Position numbers and translations under genes: made by a program. Below the pieces are notes generated by a model. It ran no database searches. It was not told where the DNA came from and was given only the letters and a program-made list of their open reading frames with translations. A DNA stretch of 64,000 bases. It comes from Cedecea neteri (GTDB lineage: Bacteria > Pseudomonadota > Gammaproteobacteria > Enterobacterales > Enterobacteriaceae). Below, in pieces: positions 54,284 through 62,827 of this stretch. The stretch is from contig NZ_CP009458.1 of the NCBI RefSeq assembly GCF_000758305.1, forward strand, positions 4,712,001-4,776,000. Reading direction: 5' to 3'. Numbering within the stretch: the stretch's first letter is position 1; each line of letters starts with the position of its first letter.

Positions 54284-54778
54284 ATGGTTACTTTTCACAC
54301 TAATCACGGCGACATCGTCATCAAAACTTTTGATGATAAAGCGCCTGTTACCGTTAAAAACTTCCTGGACTACTGCCGCGAAGGCTTCTACAACAACACC
54401 ATTTTCCACCGTGTGATCAACGGCTTTATGATCCAGGGCGGCGGTTTTGAACCGGGTATGAAGCAGAAAGCGACCAAAGACACCATTCAGAACGAAGCGA
54501 ATAACGGCCTGAAAAACACCCGCGGTACGCTGGCAATGGCTCGTACCCAGGCTCCGCACTCTGCTACCGCACAGTTCTTCATCAACGTTGCCGACAACGA
54601 CTTCCTGAACTTCAGCGGCGAAAGCCTGCAGGGTTGGGGCTACTGCGTGTTCGCAGAAGTGGTCGAAGGGATGGACGTGGTTGAGAAAATCAAAGCCGTT
54701 TCCACCGGCCGCAGCGGTATGCACCAGGATGTACCGAAAGAAGACGTTATTATCGAAAGCGTGACCGTCAGCGAATAA
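54284..54778 (+). CDS. ppiB: Peptidyl-prolyl cis-trans isomerase B (cyclophilin)
   Basis: Cytoplasmic cyclophilin that speeds proline isomerisation. The 164 residues show FHRVINGFMIQGGGF with the catalytic Arg, MARTQAPHSATAQFFINVADN and LQGWGYCVFAEVVEGMDVV. There is no signal peptide, which separates it from periplasmic PpiA. The last base of its stop is the first base of the lpxH start, so the two are translationally coupled. Confidence 0.96.
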   Translation: MVTFHTNHGDIVIKTFDDKAPVTVKNFLDYCREGFYNNTIFHRVINGFMIQGGGFEPGMKQKATKDTIQNEANNGLKNTRGTLAMARTQAPHSATAQFFINVADNDFLNFSGESLQGWGYCVFAEVVEGMDVVEKIKAVSTGRSGMHQDVPKEDVIIESVTVSE

Positions 54779-55500
54779 TGTCGACGCTGTTTATTGCAGA
54801 TTTACACCTCTGCCCAGAAGAACCGGCGATCGTCGCCGGTTTTCTGCGTTTCTTATCCGGTGAAGCCCGTCAGGCGGATGCACTCTACATCCTTGGCGAT
54901 CTGTTCGAAGCCTGGATTGGCGACGACGCCCCGGAGCCGCTCTACCAGCAAATCGCCGCAGCGATTAAAGCGGTGGTTGATGCCGGTATTCCCTGCTATT
55001 TCATTCACGGCAACCGGGACTTTTTACTCGGCAAGCGCTACGCCAAAGCCAGCGGCATGACGCTGCTGCCGGAAGAAAAGCTCCTCGATGTTTATGGCCG
55101 CAAAATATTGATCATGCACGGCGACACGCTGTGTACCGACGACGAAGGCTATCAGGCGTTTCGCCGCAAGGTGCATCAGCCGTGGCTGCAGAAGCTCTAC
55201 CTTGCCCTGCCGCTGTTTATTCGTCAGCGTATCGCCGACCGTATGCGCGCCGACAGCCAGGCGGCGAATAATATGAAGTCGCTGGAGATCATGGATGTGA
55301 ACCCGCAGGCGGTGATCGACACCCTCACCCGCCACAATGTTCAATGGCTGATTCACGGGCATACCCATCGCCCGGCGATTCACGAACTTGAGGCTAACGG
55401 CCAACCCGCTTTCCGCTGTGTGTTAGGCGCGTGGCATAAAGAAGGGTCGATGATCAAAGTCACGCCGGAAAACGTCGAGCTGATTCATTTTCCTTTCTGA
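54778..55500 (+). CDS. lpxH: UDP-2,3-diacylglucosamine pyrophosphatase LpxH
   Basis: Cleaves UDP-2,3-diacylglucosamine to lipid X in lipid A synthesis, at the inner face of the membrane. The 240 residues have the calcineurin-type metallophosphatase ladder: FIADLHLCPEEP (D8, H10), YILGDLFEAWIGDD, YFIHGNRDFLLG, IMHGDTLCTDD and the late LIHGHTHRPAIH. It overlaps ppiB by one base. Confidence 0.97.
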   Translation: MSTLFIADLHLCPEEPAIVAGFLRFLSGEARQADALYILGDLFEAWIGDDAPEPLYQQIAAAIKAVVDAGIPCYFIHGNRDFLLGKRYAKASGMTLLPEEKLLDVYGRKILIMHGDTLCTDDEGYQAFRRKVHQPWLQKLYLALPLFIRQRIADRMRADSQAANNMKSLEIMDVNPQAVIDTLTRHNVQWLIHGHTHRPAIHELEANGQPAFRCVLGAWHKEGSMIKVTPENVELIHFPF

Positions 55501-55534
55501 GCTAAAAGCCCGCTTTTTTGCCGATTCGTTAACC

Positions 55535-55550
55535 ACGCAACCGTTTTCCT
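55535..55550 (+). promoter_or_regulatory. PurR operator before purEK
   Basis: ACGCAACCGTTTTCCT fits all defined positions of the PurR consensus ANGCAANCGNTTNCNT. It lies about 90 bases before the purE ATG, as in E. coli, where hypoxanthine- or guanine-bound PurR represses purEK. Confidence 0.85.
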
Positions 55551-55640
55551 TGCCGGAAGTTCGTGCTATTCTCTGAGCCCTTCTGATACGGGCGCCCGTC
55601 GCCCGATGATGTCTGCACACCCACAGGAGTTTTGAGACGC

Positions 55641-56150
55641 ATGTCTTCTGAGCACACCCCGGCGCGTATCGCCATTGTTATGGGTTCCAAAAGTGACTGG
55701 GCCACCATGCAGTTCGCCGCGGAAATCCTTACCGCCCTGAATGTCCCTCACCATGTCGAAGTCGTCTCCGCCCACCGCACGCCGGATAAGCTTTTCAGCT
55801 TTGCCGAGCAGGCCGAAGCCAATGGCTATCAGGTGATCATCGCCGGAGCCGGTGGCGCAGCACACCTGCCGGGGATGCTGGCTGCGAAAACCCTGGTCCC
55901 GGTGCTGGGTGTGCCGGTTCAAAGCGCTGCTCTGAGCGGCGTGGACAGCCTTTATTCTATCGTCCAGATGCCGCGCGGCATTCCGGTCGGCACGCTGGCT
56001 ATCGGTAAAGCCGGGGCCGCCAACGCCGCCTTGCTGGCCGCGCAGATCCTGGCCCTGCATGACGTAAACCTGAACCAGCGTCTGGCAACCTGGCGTCAAA
56101 CTCAGACCGACGAAGTGCTGGACAACCCGGATCCACGGAGCGAAGCATGA
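55641..56150 (+). CDS. purE: N5-carboxyaminoimidazole ribonucleotide mutase PurE
   Basis: Moves the carboxyl group from N5-CAIR to CAIR in purine synthesis. The 169 residues equal E. coli PurE, with GSKSDWATM and the active-site SAHRTPDKL plus IAGAGGAAHLPGM. The ATG at 55641 is chosen; a TTG three codons earlier is too close to the AGGAG. It overlaps purK by 4 bases (ATGA). Confidence 0.97.
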   Translation: MSSEHTPARIAIVMGSKSDWATMQFAAEILTALNVPHHVEVVSAHRTPDKLFSFAEQAEANGYQVIIAGAGGAAHLPGMLAAKTLVPVLGVPVQSAALSGVDSLYSIVQMPRGIPVGTLAIGKAGAANAALLAAQILALHDVNLNQRLATWRQTQTDEVLDNPDPRSEA

Positions 56151-57217
56151 AGCGCGTCTGTGTCTTAGGTAACGGCCAGCTGGGGCGCATGCTCCGCCAG
56201 GCCGGTGAGCCGCTGGGCATCGCCGTTTACCCTGTCGGGCTGGACGCCGAGCCGGAAGCCGTGCCGTTCGCCCAGAGCGTGATCACCGCCGAGATTGAGC
56301 GCTGGCCGGAAACCGCCCTGACCCGCGAACTGGCGCGCCACAACGCCTTCGTTAACCGCGATATCTTCCCGATCATCGCCGACCGCCTGACGCAAAAACA
56401 GCTGTTCGATAAGCTCGGCCTGGCCACCGCGCCGTGGCAGTTGCTTTCCGGCAGCCATGAATGGCAGGACGTGTTCAGCCAGCTGGGCTCTCTGGCTATC
56501 GTGAAGCGCCGCGTAGGCGGCTACGATGGCCGCGGCCAGTGGCGTTTACGTGCCGATGAAACCGACCAGCTGCCGGAAGAGTGCTACGGCGAATGCATCG
56601 TCGAGCAGGGCATTAACTTCTCCGGCGAAGTTTCTCTGGTAGGTGCGCGCGGCCACGACGGCAGCACGGTGTTCTACCCGCTGACCCACAACCTGCATCA
56701 GGACGGCATTCTGCGCACCAGCGTTGCCTTCCCGCAGGCTAACGCCGAACAGCAGCGCCAGGCCGAAACCATGCTCACCGCCATCATGCATGAGCTGGGC
56801 TACGTCGGCGTGATGGCGATGGAGTGCTTCGTCACGCCAGCCGGTCTGCTGATCAACGAGCTGGCCCCGCGCGTGCACAACAGCGGGCACTGGACGCAAA
56901 ACGGCGCCTCCATCAGCCAGTTCGAGCTGCACCTGCGCGCCATCGTTGATTTGCCGCTGCCGCAGCCTGTCGTTAATGCCTCGTCGGTGATGGTGAACCT
57001 GATCGGCACCGACCTGAACTATGCCTGGCTGAAGCTGCCGCTGGTGCATCTGCACTGGTACGACAAAGAAGTTCGTCCGGGCCGCAAGGTCGGGCACCTC
57101 AACCTGAACGACAGCGATACCGGCCGTCTGAGCGCCTCGCTGGAAGCCCTGGTTCCGCTGCTCCCGGCCGAATACGCCAGCGGCATCGCCTGGGCGCAGA
57201 GCAAGCTGGTGAAATAA
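56147..57217 (+). CDS. purK: N5-carboxyaminoimidazole ribonucleotide synthase PurK
   Basis: ATP-grasp ligase that carboxylates AIR to N5-CAIR with bicarbonate, feeding PurE. The 356 residues show the N-terminal GNGQLGRMLRQAGEPLG, the ATP-binding loop KRRVGGYDGRGQW, the metal-binding ELAPRVHNSGHWT, and a C-terminal barrel. It is translationally coupled to purE. Confidence 0.97.
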   Translation: MKRVCVLGNGQLGRMLRQAGEPLGIAVYPVGLDAEPEAVPFAQSVITAEIERWPETALTRELARHNAFVNRDIFPIIADRLTQKQLFDKLGLATAPWQLLSGSHEWQDVFSQLGSLAIVKRRVGGYDGRGQWRLRADETDQLPEECYGECIVEQGINFSGEVSLVGARGHDGSTVFYPLTHNLHQDGILRTSVAFPQANAEQQRQAETMLTAIMHELGYVGVMAMECFVTPAGLLINELAPRVHNSGHWTQNGASISQFELHLRAIVDLPLPQPVVNASSVMVNLIGTDLNYAWLKLPLVHLHWYDKEVRPGRKVGHLNLNDSDTGRLSASLEALVPLLPAEYASGIAWAQSKLVK

Positions 57218-57230
57218 AACCGCACCTCGT

Positions 57231-57260
57231 CTGACCCTCTTTATGGCTTTAGAGGGTCAG
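57231..57260 (+). terminator. purEK terminator
   Basis: Perfect 10-base stem CTGACCCTCT/AGAGGGTCAG with a 10-base loop, 13 bases after the purK stop. The T run is missing, so it may be weak or act on mRNA stability. Confidence 0.6.
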
Positions 57261-57343
57261 ACCATTTCCCTCCTTCCCCTTTCCTTTGCCCGACCAGAAG
57301 CGCACAATTCCCCCGTTTCGCCGCTTCAGACTAAGGTTATGCC

Positions 57344-58441
57344 ATGGAAAAACGCCCCAACACGCAGGACTACGACCGCCTGCTGCTCAACGACATTCCG
57401 CTGATTGACGTTCGCGCCCCGGTAGAGTTCGCTCAGGGCTCAATGCCCGCCGCCCATAACTTACCGCTGATGCTGGACGATGAACGCGCGCAGGTCGGGA
57501 CGTGCTATAAGCAGCAGGGCCAGCAGGCCGCCGTCGACCTGGGGCACCGACTGGTCAGCGGTGAGCGAAAAGCCAGCCGAATCGAACGCTGGCTGGAAAG
57601 CTGCCGCCAGCAGCCCGAGGGCTATTTATGCTGCGCCAGAGGCGGGATGCGCAGCCACATCGTGCAGCAGTGGCTGCGAGAGAACGGCCTCGAGTACCCG
57701 CTGGTCACCGGCGGCTACAAAGCCCTTCGCCAGCATGCCATGCAGGTAATCGACACCCGTTCTCAGTGGCCGATGATTATCGTCAGCGGCAACACCGGCT
57801 GCGGTAAAACTATCCTGATCCGCTCGCTGCCGACGGGTGTTGACCTTGAAGGGCTGGCGCACCATCGCGGTTCGTCGTTTGGCCGCACGATTGTCGCCCA
57901 GCCTTCTCAGGCCAGCTTCGAAAACAATCTCGCCGTCACCCTGCTCAAAATCAGCCCGACCGAGCCAAAAAAGCTGGTTGTGGAAGATGAAGGCCGGATG
58001 ATTGGCTCCCGCCATATCCCCGAAGCCTTCAGAGAACAGATGCTGCGCTCGCCGATTGTGGCGATCGACGATCCGTTCGAGCTGCGGCTGGAGCGTCTTA
58101 AAAACGAATATTTCCGGCAGATGAGCGAGGCGTTTTTATCCGTCAGCGAGGAAGATACCGCGTGGCGCGATTACGCCGAGTATCTGCACCACGGTCTGTT
58201 TGCCATCCGCCGCCGCCTGGGCATGGAACGCTTCCAGCAGTTCACCGCCAGGCTGGACGAAGCCTTGTTAACCCAGAGAAAAACCGGCTCCTGCGAAGGT
58301 CATCTGGCCTGGCTGTCGCCGCTGCTGAAAGAGTATTACGACCCGATGTATCGCTATCAGCTCAGCCAGAAGGCCGACCAGATCGTCTTCCGGGGGGATT
58401 ATCAGCAGGTCGAAGCCTGGCTGCGCAGCGTTAACGAGTAG
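57344..58441 (+). CDS. mnmH: tRNA 2-selenouridine synthase MnmH (SelU/YbbB)
   Basis: Replaces the wobble 2-thiouridine sulfur of tRNA-Lys, -Glu and -Gln with selenium, via a geranylated intermediate, using selenophosphate. The 365 residues hold an N-terminal rhodanese domain with active-site C97 (YLCCARGGMRSH) and a P-loop domain with GNTGCGKTIL. The need for selenophosphate implies SelD elsewhere in the genome. The end overlaps the convergent MFS gene by 11 bases. Confidence 0.95.
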   Translation: MEKRPNTQDYDRLLLNDIPLIDVRAPVEFAQGSMPAAHNLPLMLDDERAQVGTCYKQQGQQAAVDLGHRLVSGERKASRIERWLESCRQQPEGYLCCARGGMRSHIVQQWLRENGLEYPLVTGGYKALRQHAMQVIDTRSQWPMIIVSGNTGCGKTILIRSLPTGVDLEGLAHHRGSSFGRTIVAQPSQASFENNLAVTLLKISPTEPKKLVVEDEGRMIGSRHIPEAFREQMLRSPIVAIDDPFELRLERLKNEYFRQMSEAFLSVSEEDTAWRDYAEYLHHGLFAIRRRLGMERFQQFTARLDEALLTQRKTGSCEGHLAWLSPLLKEYYDPMYRYQLSQKADQIVFRGDYQQVEAWLRSVNE

Positions 58442-59639
58442 CCGACTTTTCCCCAGCGGCGAGCGTCAACCCGAGTCCGGTCACCGCCAGCCCGACCAGC
58501 GGAATGCCAACCGCCCACGGCAACGTAAACGCCAGCGCGAACAGTGCCGTGCCGGTGGCTGGCCCCACCGAGCCCTGCAGATCGCTCACCACCGAAAGTG
58601 CCGCCATGTACGTAGCGCGCAGCCGCGCCGGGGCTAATTTGTTCACCGCCGTTGGGATCAGCGGACCGGTCATCATCTGGGACAGCGAATAGAGGCAGAC
58701 CGCCATCACCAGCGTGACGACGTGTGGATGTGCCAATAGCAAAACAAAGGCTGTGATTAGCGCCAAACCCGCACTGAGAGTGATGAACAACGCAGAGCGA
58801 CGGGCAAACAGCTTTGTTAAGGCCAACTGGCCGACCGTATTAATCCCTGCGCCGAACGCGAACAGATAGCCTATGCTGGCGGCGCTCATCCCCATCTGAT
58901 TGCTGGCGTACAGCGGCATAACGGCCTCCACCCAGCTCCCGGCCACGCCCAGCAGCAGCACCCAAATCAACAGCCCGGCCAGACGGCGGTCCCGAAACGC
59001 GGGCAGCAGCGCGCTGAGCCCCTCTTCATCGTCGGCCTCATCGTCCATTCCAGCGGCCAGCGGACGCGTTTCCGCCAGAGAGATCGCCAGCATCAGGCCG
59101 CCGGTCACCATCACCGAACCTCCAGCCAGAAAAACGTAGCCCAGCCCCTCTTGCACCAGCACCGTCCCCAGCAGCGGCCCGGCAATCGCGCCCGCGGCGG
59201 AACACACGCGCATGATGCTGAACTGGCGGCGGTGCTCCGAGGCTGGCGTGGCGTCCGCCACAACAGTGTAGATAGTTGGGTGCAGCACGGATTCAAACAG
59301 GCCAATGACGATCAGCACTGCGGCGGCGGCAAAGACGCCGTGCGCAAAGAACAGCGCGATAAACCCCGCCCCAACGCCTGTCGCCGAAATAATCAAGACG
59401 GGCCTTCTGCCCACGCGATCGGCAATGCCGCCGATAAACGGCGCGGCCAGCAGCTCGCCCCCGGCATAGCAGCCGAACAGCAGGCCAATAAACTCCACCG
59501 GGATAGCGGCAGACTGCTGCGCCCACAGCGGGAAAAAAGGAACAATCGCGCCGTCGACCAGGCCGACAATGAAATAGAGGATAAAGCCCAGAACGTGGGG
59601 CTTGCGGTACGAAACAACGGGGGATGCGAATAGTGCCAT
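58431..59639 (-). CDS. MFS efflux transporter
   Basis: Major facilitator of 402 residues with twelve predicted helices. Loop 2-3 reads GGIADRVGRRPVL, the usual GxxxDRxGRR signature, and a charged cytoplasmic loop (MDDEADDEEG) joins the two halves. It resembles drug-resistance exporters of the DHA1 group; the substrate is unknown. The ATG at 59639 has only a weak ribosome site. Its 5' leader has a short hairpin (CCCCG/CGGGG, 59661-59675), and a 12-base palindrome lies further up. Confidence 0.85.
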   Translation of the reverse strand: MALFASPVVSYRKPHVLGFILYFIVGLVDGAIVPFFPLWAQQSAAIPVEFIGLLFGCYAGGELLAAPFIGGIADRVGRRPVLIISATGVGAGFIALFFAHGVFAAAAVLIVIGLFESVLHPTIYTVVADATPASEHRRQFSIMRVCSAAGAIAGPLLGTVLVQEGLGYVFLAGGSVMVTGGLMLAISLAETRPLAAGMDDEADDEEGLSALLPAFRDRRLAGLLIWVLLLGVAGSWVEAVMPLYASNQMGMSAASIGYLFAFGAGINTVGQLALTKLFARRSALFITLSAGLALITAFVLLLAHPHVVTLVMAVCLYSLSQMMTGPLIPTAVNKLAPARLRATYMAALSVVSDLQGSVGPATGTALFALAFTLPWAVGIPLVGLAVTGLGLTLAAGEKSATR

Positions 59640-59693
59640 GATATTACCCAAGTACAATTACCCCGAATGCCGGGGAGAATATGTACGTTGGAT

Positions 59694-59705
59694 AACGTTA
59701 ACGTT
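59694..59705. promoter_or_regulatory. LacI-type palindrome upstream of the MFS gene
   Basis: AACGTTAACGTT is its own reverse complement and is a double ACGTT repeat. It lies 55 bases before the MFS start codon. The central AACGTT core is common in LacI/GalR-family operators; the cognate regulator is not in the window. Confidence 0.35.
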
Positions 59706-59868
59706 TACGACTTGCGAGAAGCTGGAGCGATACTAGCCAATCGCCGGGAAAAGGGCAACTGTGAGTTTTGGGGGCTGGTGGTGGGGGGATTGGGGTAGTT
59801 TTTTCTGTCTGCTTGGTGCCAAGAGCGAACACTTTGCGTAAATTCCTATCACTATTGGATATGATTAT

Positions 59869-59885
59869 TATGAAATTATTTCATA
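59869..59885. promoter_or_regulatory. 17-base perfect palindrome upstream of the ATPase-TOPRIM gene
   Basis: TATGAAATTATTTCATA pairs 8+8 around one central base, about 127 bases before the ATG of the next gene, with TATTAAT just after it. It could be an operator for a dimeric repressor; the AT-rich context raises the chance of a coincidence. Confidence 0.35.
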
Positions 59886-60011
59886 TTAATATATTGCTAA
59901 AAATGCAAACAAAGGTTATTTTCGACCAATTGTGACCTGATAAGAAAAATAGTGGCATCTAATAGGGTGTTAATCATTAATCAAACCTCATACAAATAAG
60001 GCAAGTAAAAA

Positions 60012-61640
60012 ATGAGCAATTCATTCTCAATTACACTACCTAAAAAAGATAATGAACTTGAGGAAATAGAGACTAATCAGAGTGTGCTCTTTATCGGTGC
60101 AAATGGTTCTGGAAAGTCTCGACTTGGGGCATGGATGGATCTTAAATCTCCTCAGAAAAATATGGTTCATCGCATTTCCGCTCAACGAGCTTTAGCGATG
60201 CCTGACCATACAACACCTACTTCGATTAAACAAGCACAGAATAATTTACTCTATGGAAGTGAGAATTTGGGAAACACGGAGCCACTTTGGTATAAAGAGC
60301 ATACACGTTGGGCAAGAAAACCTACCATATCATCATTAAATGATTATGATAAATTGATGGTGTATCTCTTTTCAGACAAAGTTGAAGTGAACTCGAAATA
60401 TATTGAACTAGTAAAGAATTCAGACGAAAGAATTGTTCCACTGACAACTAAACTAGATAAGGTCAAATACATTTGGGAAAAAAACTTACCTCACCGAGAG
60501 CTTGTTTTAGGTGGTTTGAATATTCAAACCCGCGTAAGAGGAAATAACGATCTTGTCTATAGCTCCTCAGAAATGAGCGACGGTGAACGAGTTATTTTCT
60601 ATCTAATTGGGCAATGTCTTGCAGCACCTGAAAATGGAATTATTATCATAGACGAGCCAGAAATTCATCTTCACAAATCTGTGCAAGTGCCATTATGGAA
60701 GGATATAGAAAAACTCCGACCTGATTGTCTGTTTGTATATATGACTCATGATACTGATTTTGCAGCAGCTCTGCATGAAGCGAAGAAAATCTGGTTAAAA
60801 GGTTATGATGGTTCCTGTTGGGATTGGGAAGACGTTCCCGATGTAGAAGGCTTACCAGAAAGTTTACTAATTGAAATATTGGGCAGTAGGAAACCAATTG
60901 TTTTTGTAGAGGGGGAAAATGGAAGCTATGATGTATCCCTTTACCGTGCCGTGTTAAATAATTACCTCGTGATACCATCTGGCTCTTGTAGCCAAGTGAT
61001 ACAAAATGTTAAAGCTCTAAGAACCAGTGAAGAACTCCATTATATGGAAGTTTCAGGTATTATTGATAGGGATAGACGTGTTGAAGGGGAAATTCAATCG
61101 CTGCTAAGATATGGTATTTATACTTTAAGCGTAGCAGAAGTCGAAAATCTCTTTTGCGTCCCGGAAGTTATAACTTTAGTCAGCGAACGATTAGTAAGAA
61201 ATCCAGATGAAGATCTACAATCAGTTAAAGATTTTGTGTTCCGTGCAATATCCTCAGAGCTGGATACTCAGATTTCACTGCGTGTGGCTGGCGAAATTAA
61301 ATTCATGCTTAATTGTTTCGATGAAAAAGCAAAAGGGATCGATGGCCTTAATAAAGCTCTTAACTTGTTGACTTCAGAAATCAATATTGAGGAGCTTTAT
61401 AATGAAAGTTTATTTCTGTATAAAAATGCAGTTGAGAAACAAGATTATCTTCTTGCATTAAAACTTTATAACAGGAAGAGCCTTTCATCCCAAGTGAGTA
61501 AGCATCTAGGGCTAGCTAATGGTCAACTTGCTGAATTAGTTATTAGAATGGTTAACAATGAAAGTGGAGAGTCAATGAGAAGGGCTCTCAGCCCATATTT
61601 TGGTGAGTTTTCGAGTAAAATAGTCATACCGAATGCATAA
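60012..61640 (+). CDS. ABC-type ATPase fused to a TOPRIM-like (DUF4435-type) domain; putative defence protein
   Basis: 542-residue protein in DNA much richer in A+T than its neighbours, which suggests transfer. The N-terminal half is an ABC/SMC-type ATPase: Walker A GANGSGKS (29-36), signature SSSEMSDGER (184-193), Walker B IIIIDEPE with D214/E215, and switch H246 (YMTHDTD). The C-terminal half, from about 294, looks like a DUF4435/OLD-type TOPRIM: VFVEGE (E300), D352 and D354 in GIIDRDRR, then VAEVENLFCVPE near 375-385. ATPase plus TOPRIM is the layout of OLD nucleases, Gabija GajA and, split in two proteins, the PARIS pair AriA/AriB. Anti-phage defence is inferred, not shown. It stands alone; the start is fixed by the ATG at 60012, with only a weak AAGG site. 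Confidence 0.75.
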   Translation: MSNSFSITLPKKDNELEEIETNQSVLFIGANGSGKSRLGAWMDLKSPQKNMVHRISAQRALAMPDHTTPTSIKQAQNNLLYGSENLGNTEPLWYKEHTRWARKPTISSLNDYDKLMVYLFSDKVEVNSKYIELVKNSDERIVPLTTKLDKVKYIWEKNLPHRELVLGGLNIQTRVRGNNDLVYSSSEMSDGERVIFYLIGQCLAAPENGIIIIDEPEIHLHKSVQVPLWKDIEKLRPDCLFVYMTHDTDFAAALHEAKKIWLKGYDGSCWDWEDVPDVEGLPESLLIEILGSRKPIVFVEGENGSYDVSLYRAVLNNYLVIPSGSCSQVIQNVKALRTSEELHYMEVSGIIDRDRRVEGEIQSLLRYGIYTLSVAEVENLFCVPEVITLVSERLVRNPDEDLQSVKDFVFRAISSELDTQISLRVAGEIKFMLNCFDEKAKGIDGLNKALNLLTSEINIEELYNESLFLYKNAVEKQDYLLALKLYNRKSLSSQVSKHLGLANGQLAELVIRMVNNESGESMRRALSPYFGEFSSKIVIPNA

Positions 61641-61819
61641 TACTTATCATGGCTGTCGTTGAATGATGTGTGCAGTTCCTGTGTCAGCTCATCGATCAAA
61701 GCTGCCATTCAAGTGCCTTAAAACGGAGTCAGCCAAACGCTGACCCGACCTGCAGATGGAAATACTATCGTCTCCATCTGGCACTGGGTAAAATGTTCGA
61801 ACTGTCCAGCAGGCACGAG
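61641..61819. other. Gap between ATPase-TOPRIM gene and barstar-like gene
   Basis: 179 bases with two hairpins: GTCAGC-CAAAC-GCTGAC (61728-61744) and AGATGGA...TCCATCT (about 61753-61781). Short frames exist on both strands, but none has a ribosome site or known family. It may contain remnants of a lost gene. Confidence 0.4.
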
Positions 61820-62116
61820 TTATTTCAATACATACTCGAACTTTTCTTCCCAATTTAAATTCACGTCTTGCTGTTTTACCCTCTCAAAAATCTTGATGAT
61901 TTCGTCGAAATAACTTCCAAGATATATTCTGGATAGATCAGAGTTTAACCATATTATTTTCACCGGTCTTTCGACATCGGTGCTAAGGCGATCCCACAAT
62001 GCATCGAGATTTCTACCATAGTAAGGCCCAAAGCCTAATGATGCAGATATAATGGAATGAAACTCTTTTTCAGATAGGACATGCGCTCCATCCAAATATA
62101 ATTCACCTACACTCAT
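61820..62116 (-). CDS. Barstar-like (barnase inhibitor) family protein
   Basis: 98-residue protein of the barstar superfamily, small proteins that bind and block secreted ribonucleases. The family core is clear: FGPYYGRNLDALWDRLST (the YYGxNLDALWD motif), then IIWLNSD and acidic residues in the C-terminal helix. No barnase-type or polymorphic toxin gene is seen nearby, so it is an orphan immunity gene. I chose the ATG at 62116; a GTG five codons earlier (62131) is also possible, because AGGAA sits very close to the ATG. DNA here is AT-rich, like the ATPase gene. Confidence 0.8.
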   Translation of the reverse strand: MSVGELYLDGAHVLSEKEFHSIISASLGFGPYYGRNLDALWDRLSTDVERPVKIIWLNSDLSRIYLGSYFDEIIKIFERVKQQDVNLNWEEKFEYVLK

Positions 62117-62261
62117 TTCCTGTTCACTCACTTTGACTTTCTAGCAGTAATTTAATGCACGTAATGTTCGCATTGACGGTTTTAACAATTGCCGACTTCC
62201 ACTTCTCGCTTCCCCAACAAACCGCCTCCCCCACCAGGGGAAGGCGGTCATGCAACAATAA

Positions 62262-62795
62262 TCAATGAACCAAATTCAAAGCCCCGCCCTGAATCATCCC
62301 TAAATCACCATCCACCGAGCGAACAAACCTTGGCGCTTTTAAATCTTCAGCCAGCACAACGATCAGCTCATACAGCAGCCCGGTCATCTGCTGCCTTTGC
62401 TCCGGGGATTCTTGCTGATTCAGCAGGACGATGGTTAGCGCCACACAGTATTCGCGGAGCGGTTCGGAGTCGGTGGCTAGCGGGTTGTAGCAAATGCTGG
62501 CTTCGCGCTCTTTGAGCGTCAACTTCTCTATCAGGTAGTCCGGCAGCGGGGCTTTGAGCACGCTTTTCAGGACTTCCAGCCCGGCTAGCAGGCGGCCGCA
62601 GAGCGCCATGCGTTCCGTTTGATTTTTGTTTTCAAGCAAATGCTCGGCGTATTGCTCGCAGATACCGAGCACCTGGAAGAGATCCATCGCTGCGCCCTGC
62701 GGCTTTTCTAGCAAGGTTGCGAGATCGCCCGCAAATGCCGGGTCGTGCGGGGTGATTTCAGGGCGAGCCTGTGTGGTACTATCTTCGTTAGCCAT
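62262..62795 (-). CDS. Conserved-looking hypothetical protein, 177 residues
   Basis: I do not recognise the family. The protein is soluble, with no signal peptide or membrane helix, and is mostly helical and acidic (LLEKPQGAAMDLFQVLGICEQ; LLNQQESPEQRQQMTGLLYE). AGCAGGAGT lies six bases before the ATG, and codon use and GC content look like a resident gene, so it is real. It is preceded, on the other strand, by a structured phage-like region. A regulatory or binding role is possible but unproven. Confidence 0.65.
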   Translation of the reverse strand: MANEDSTTQARPEITPHDPAFAGDLATLLEKPQGAAMDLFQVLGICEQYAEHLLENKNQTERMALCGRLLAGLEVLKSVLKAPLPDYLIEKLTLKEREASICYNPLATDSEPLREYCVALTIVLLNQQESPEQRQQMTGLLYELIVVLAEDLKAPRFVRSVDGDLGMIQGGALNLVH

Positions 62796-62827
62796 GATGT
62801 GACTCCTGCTAAGTTACGTTGTGGTCA

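Larger units (their letters stand above)
59640..60011. other. Intergenic boundary: MFS gene / AT-rich ATPase gene
   Basis: 372 bases without a gene. The left half (to about 59830) has the base make-up of the core genome and contains AACGTTAACGTT at 59694-59705, a 12-base palindrome of the LacI-family operator kind, upstream of the MFS gene. From about 59840 the sequence becomes strongly AT-rich and contains a 17-base perfect palindrome before the ATPase gene. The switch marks one edge of foreign DNA. Confidence 0.6.

Noticed and set aside
61523..61708. Leftward frame overlapping the end of the ATPase-TOPRIM gene
   Set aside because: Mostly antisense to the ATPase gene; no ribosome site or family.
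61670..61858. 62-codon rightward frame between the ATPase and barstar-like genes
   Set aside because: No ribosome site, crosses two hairpins and the barstar 3' end; at best a remnant.
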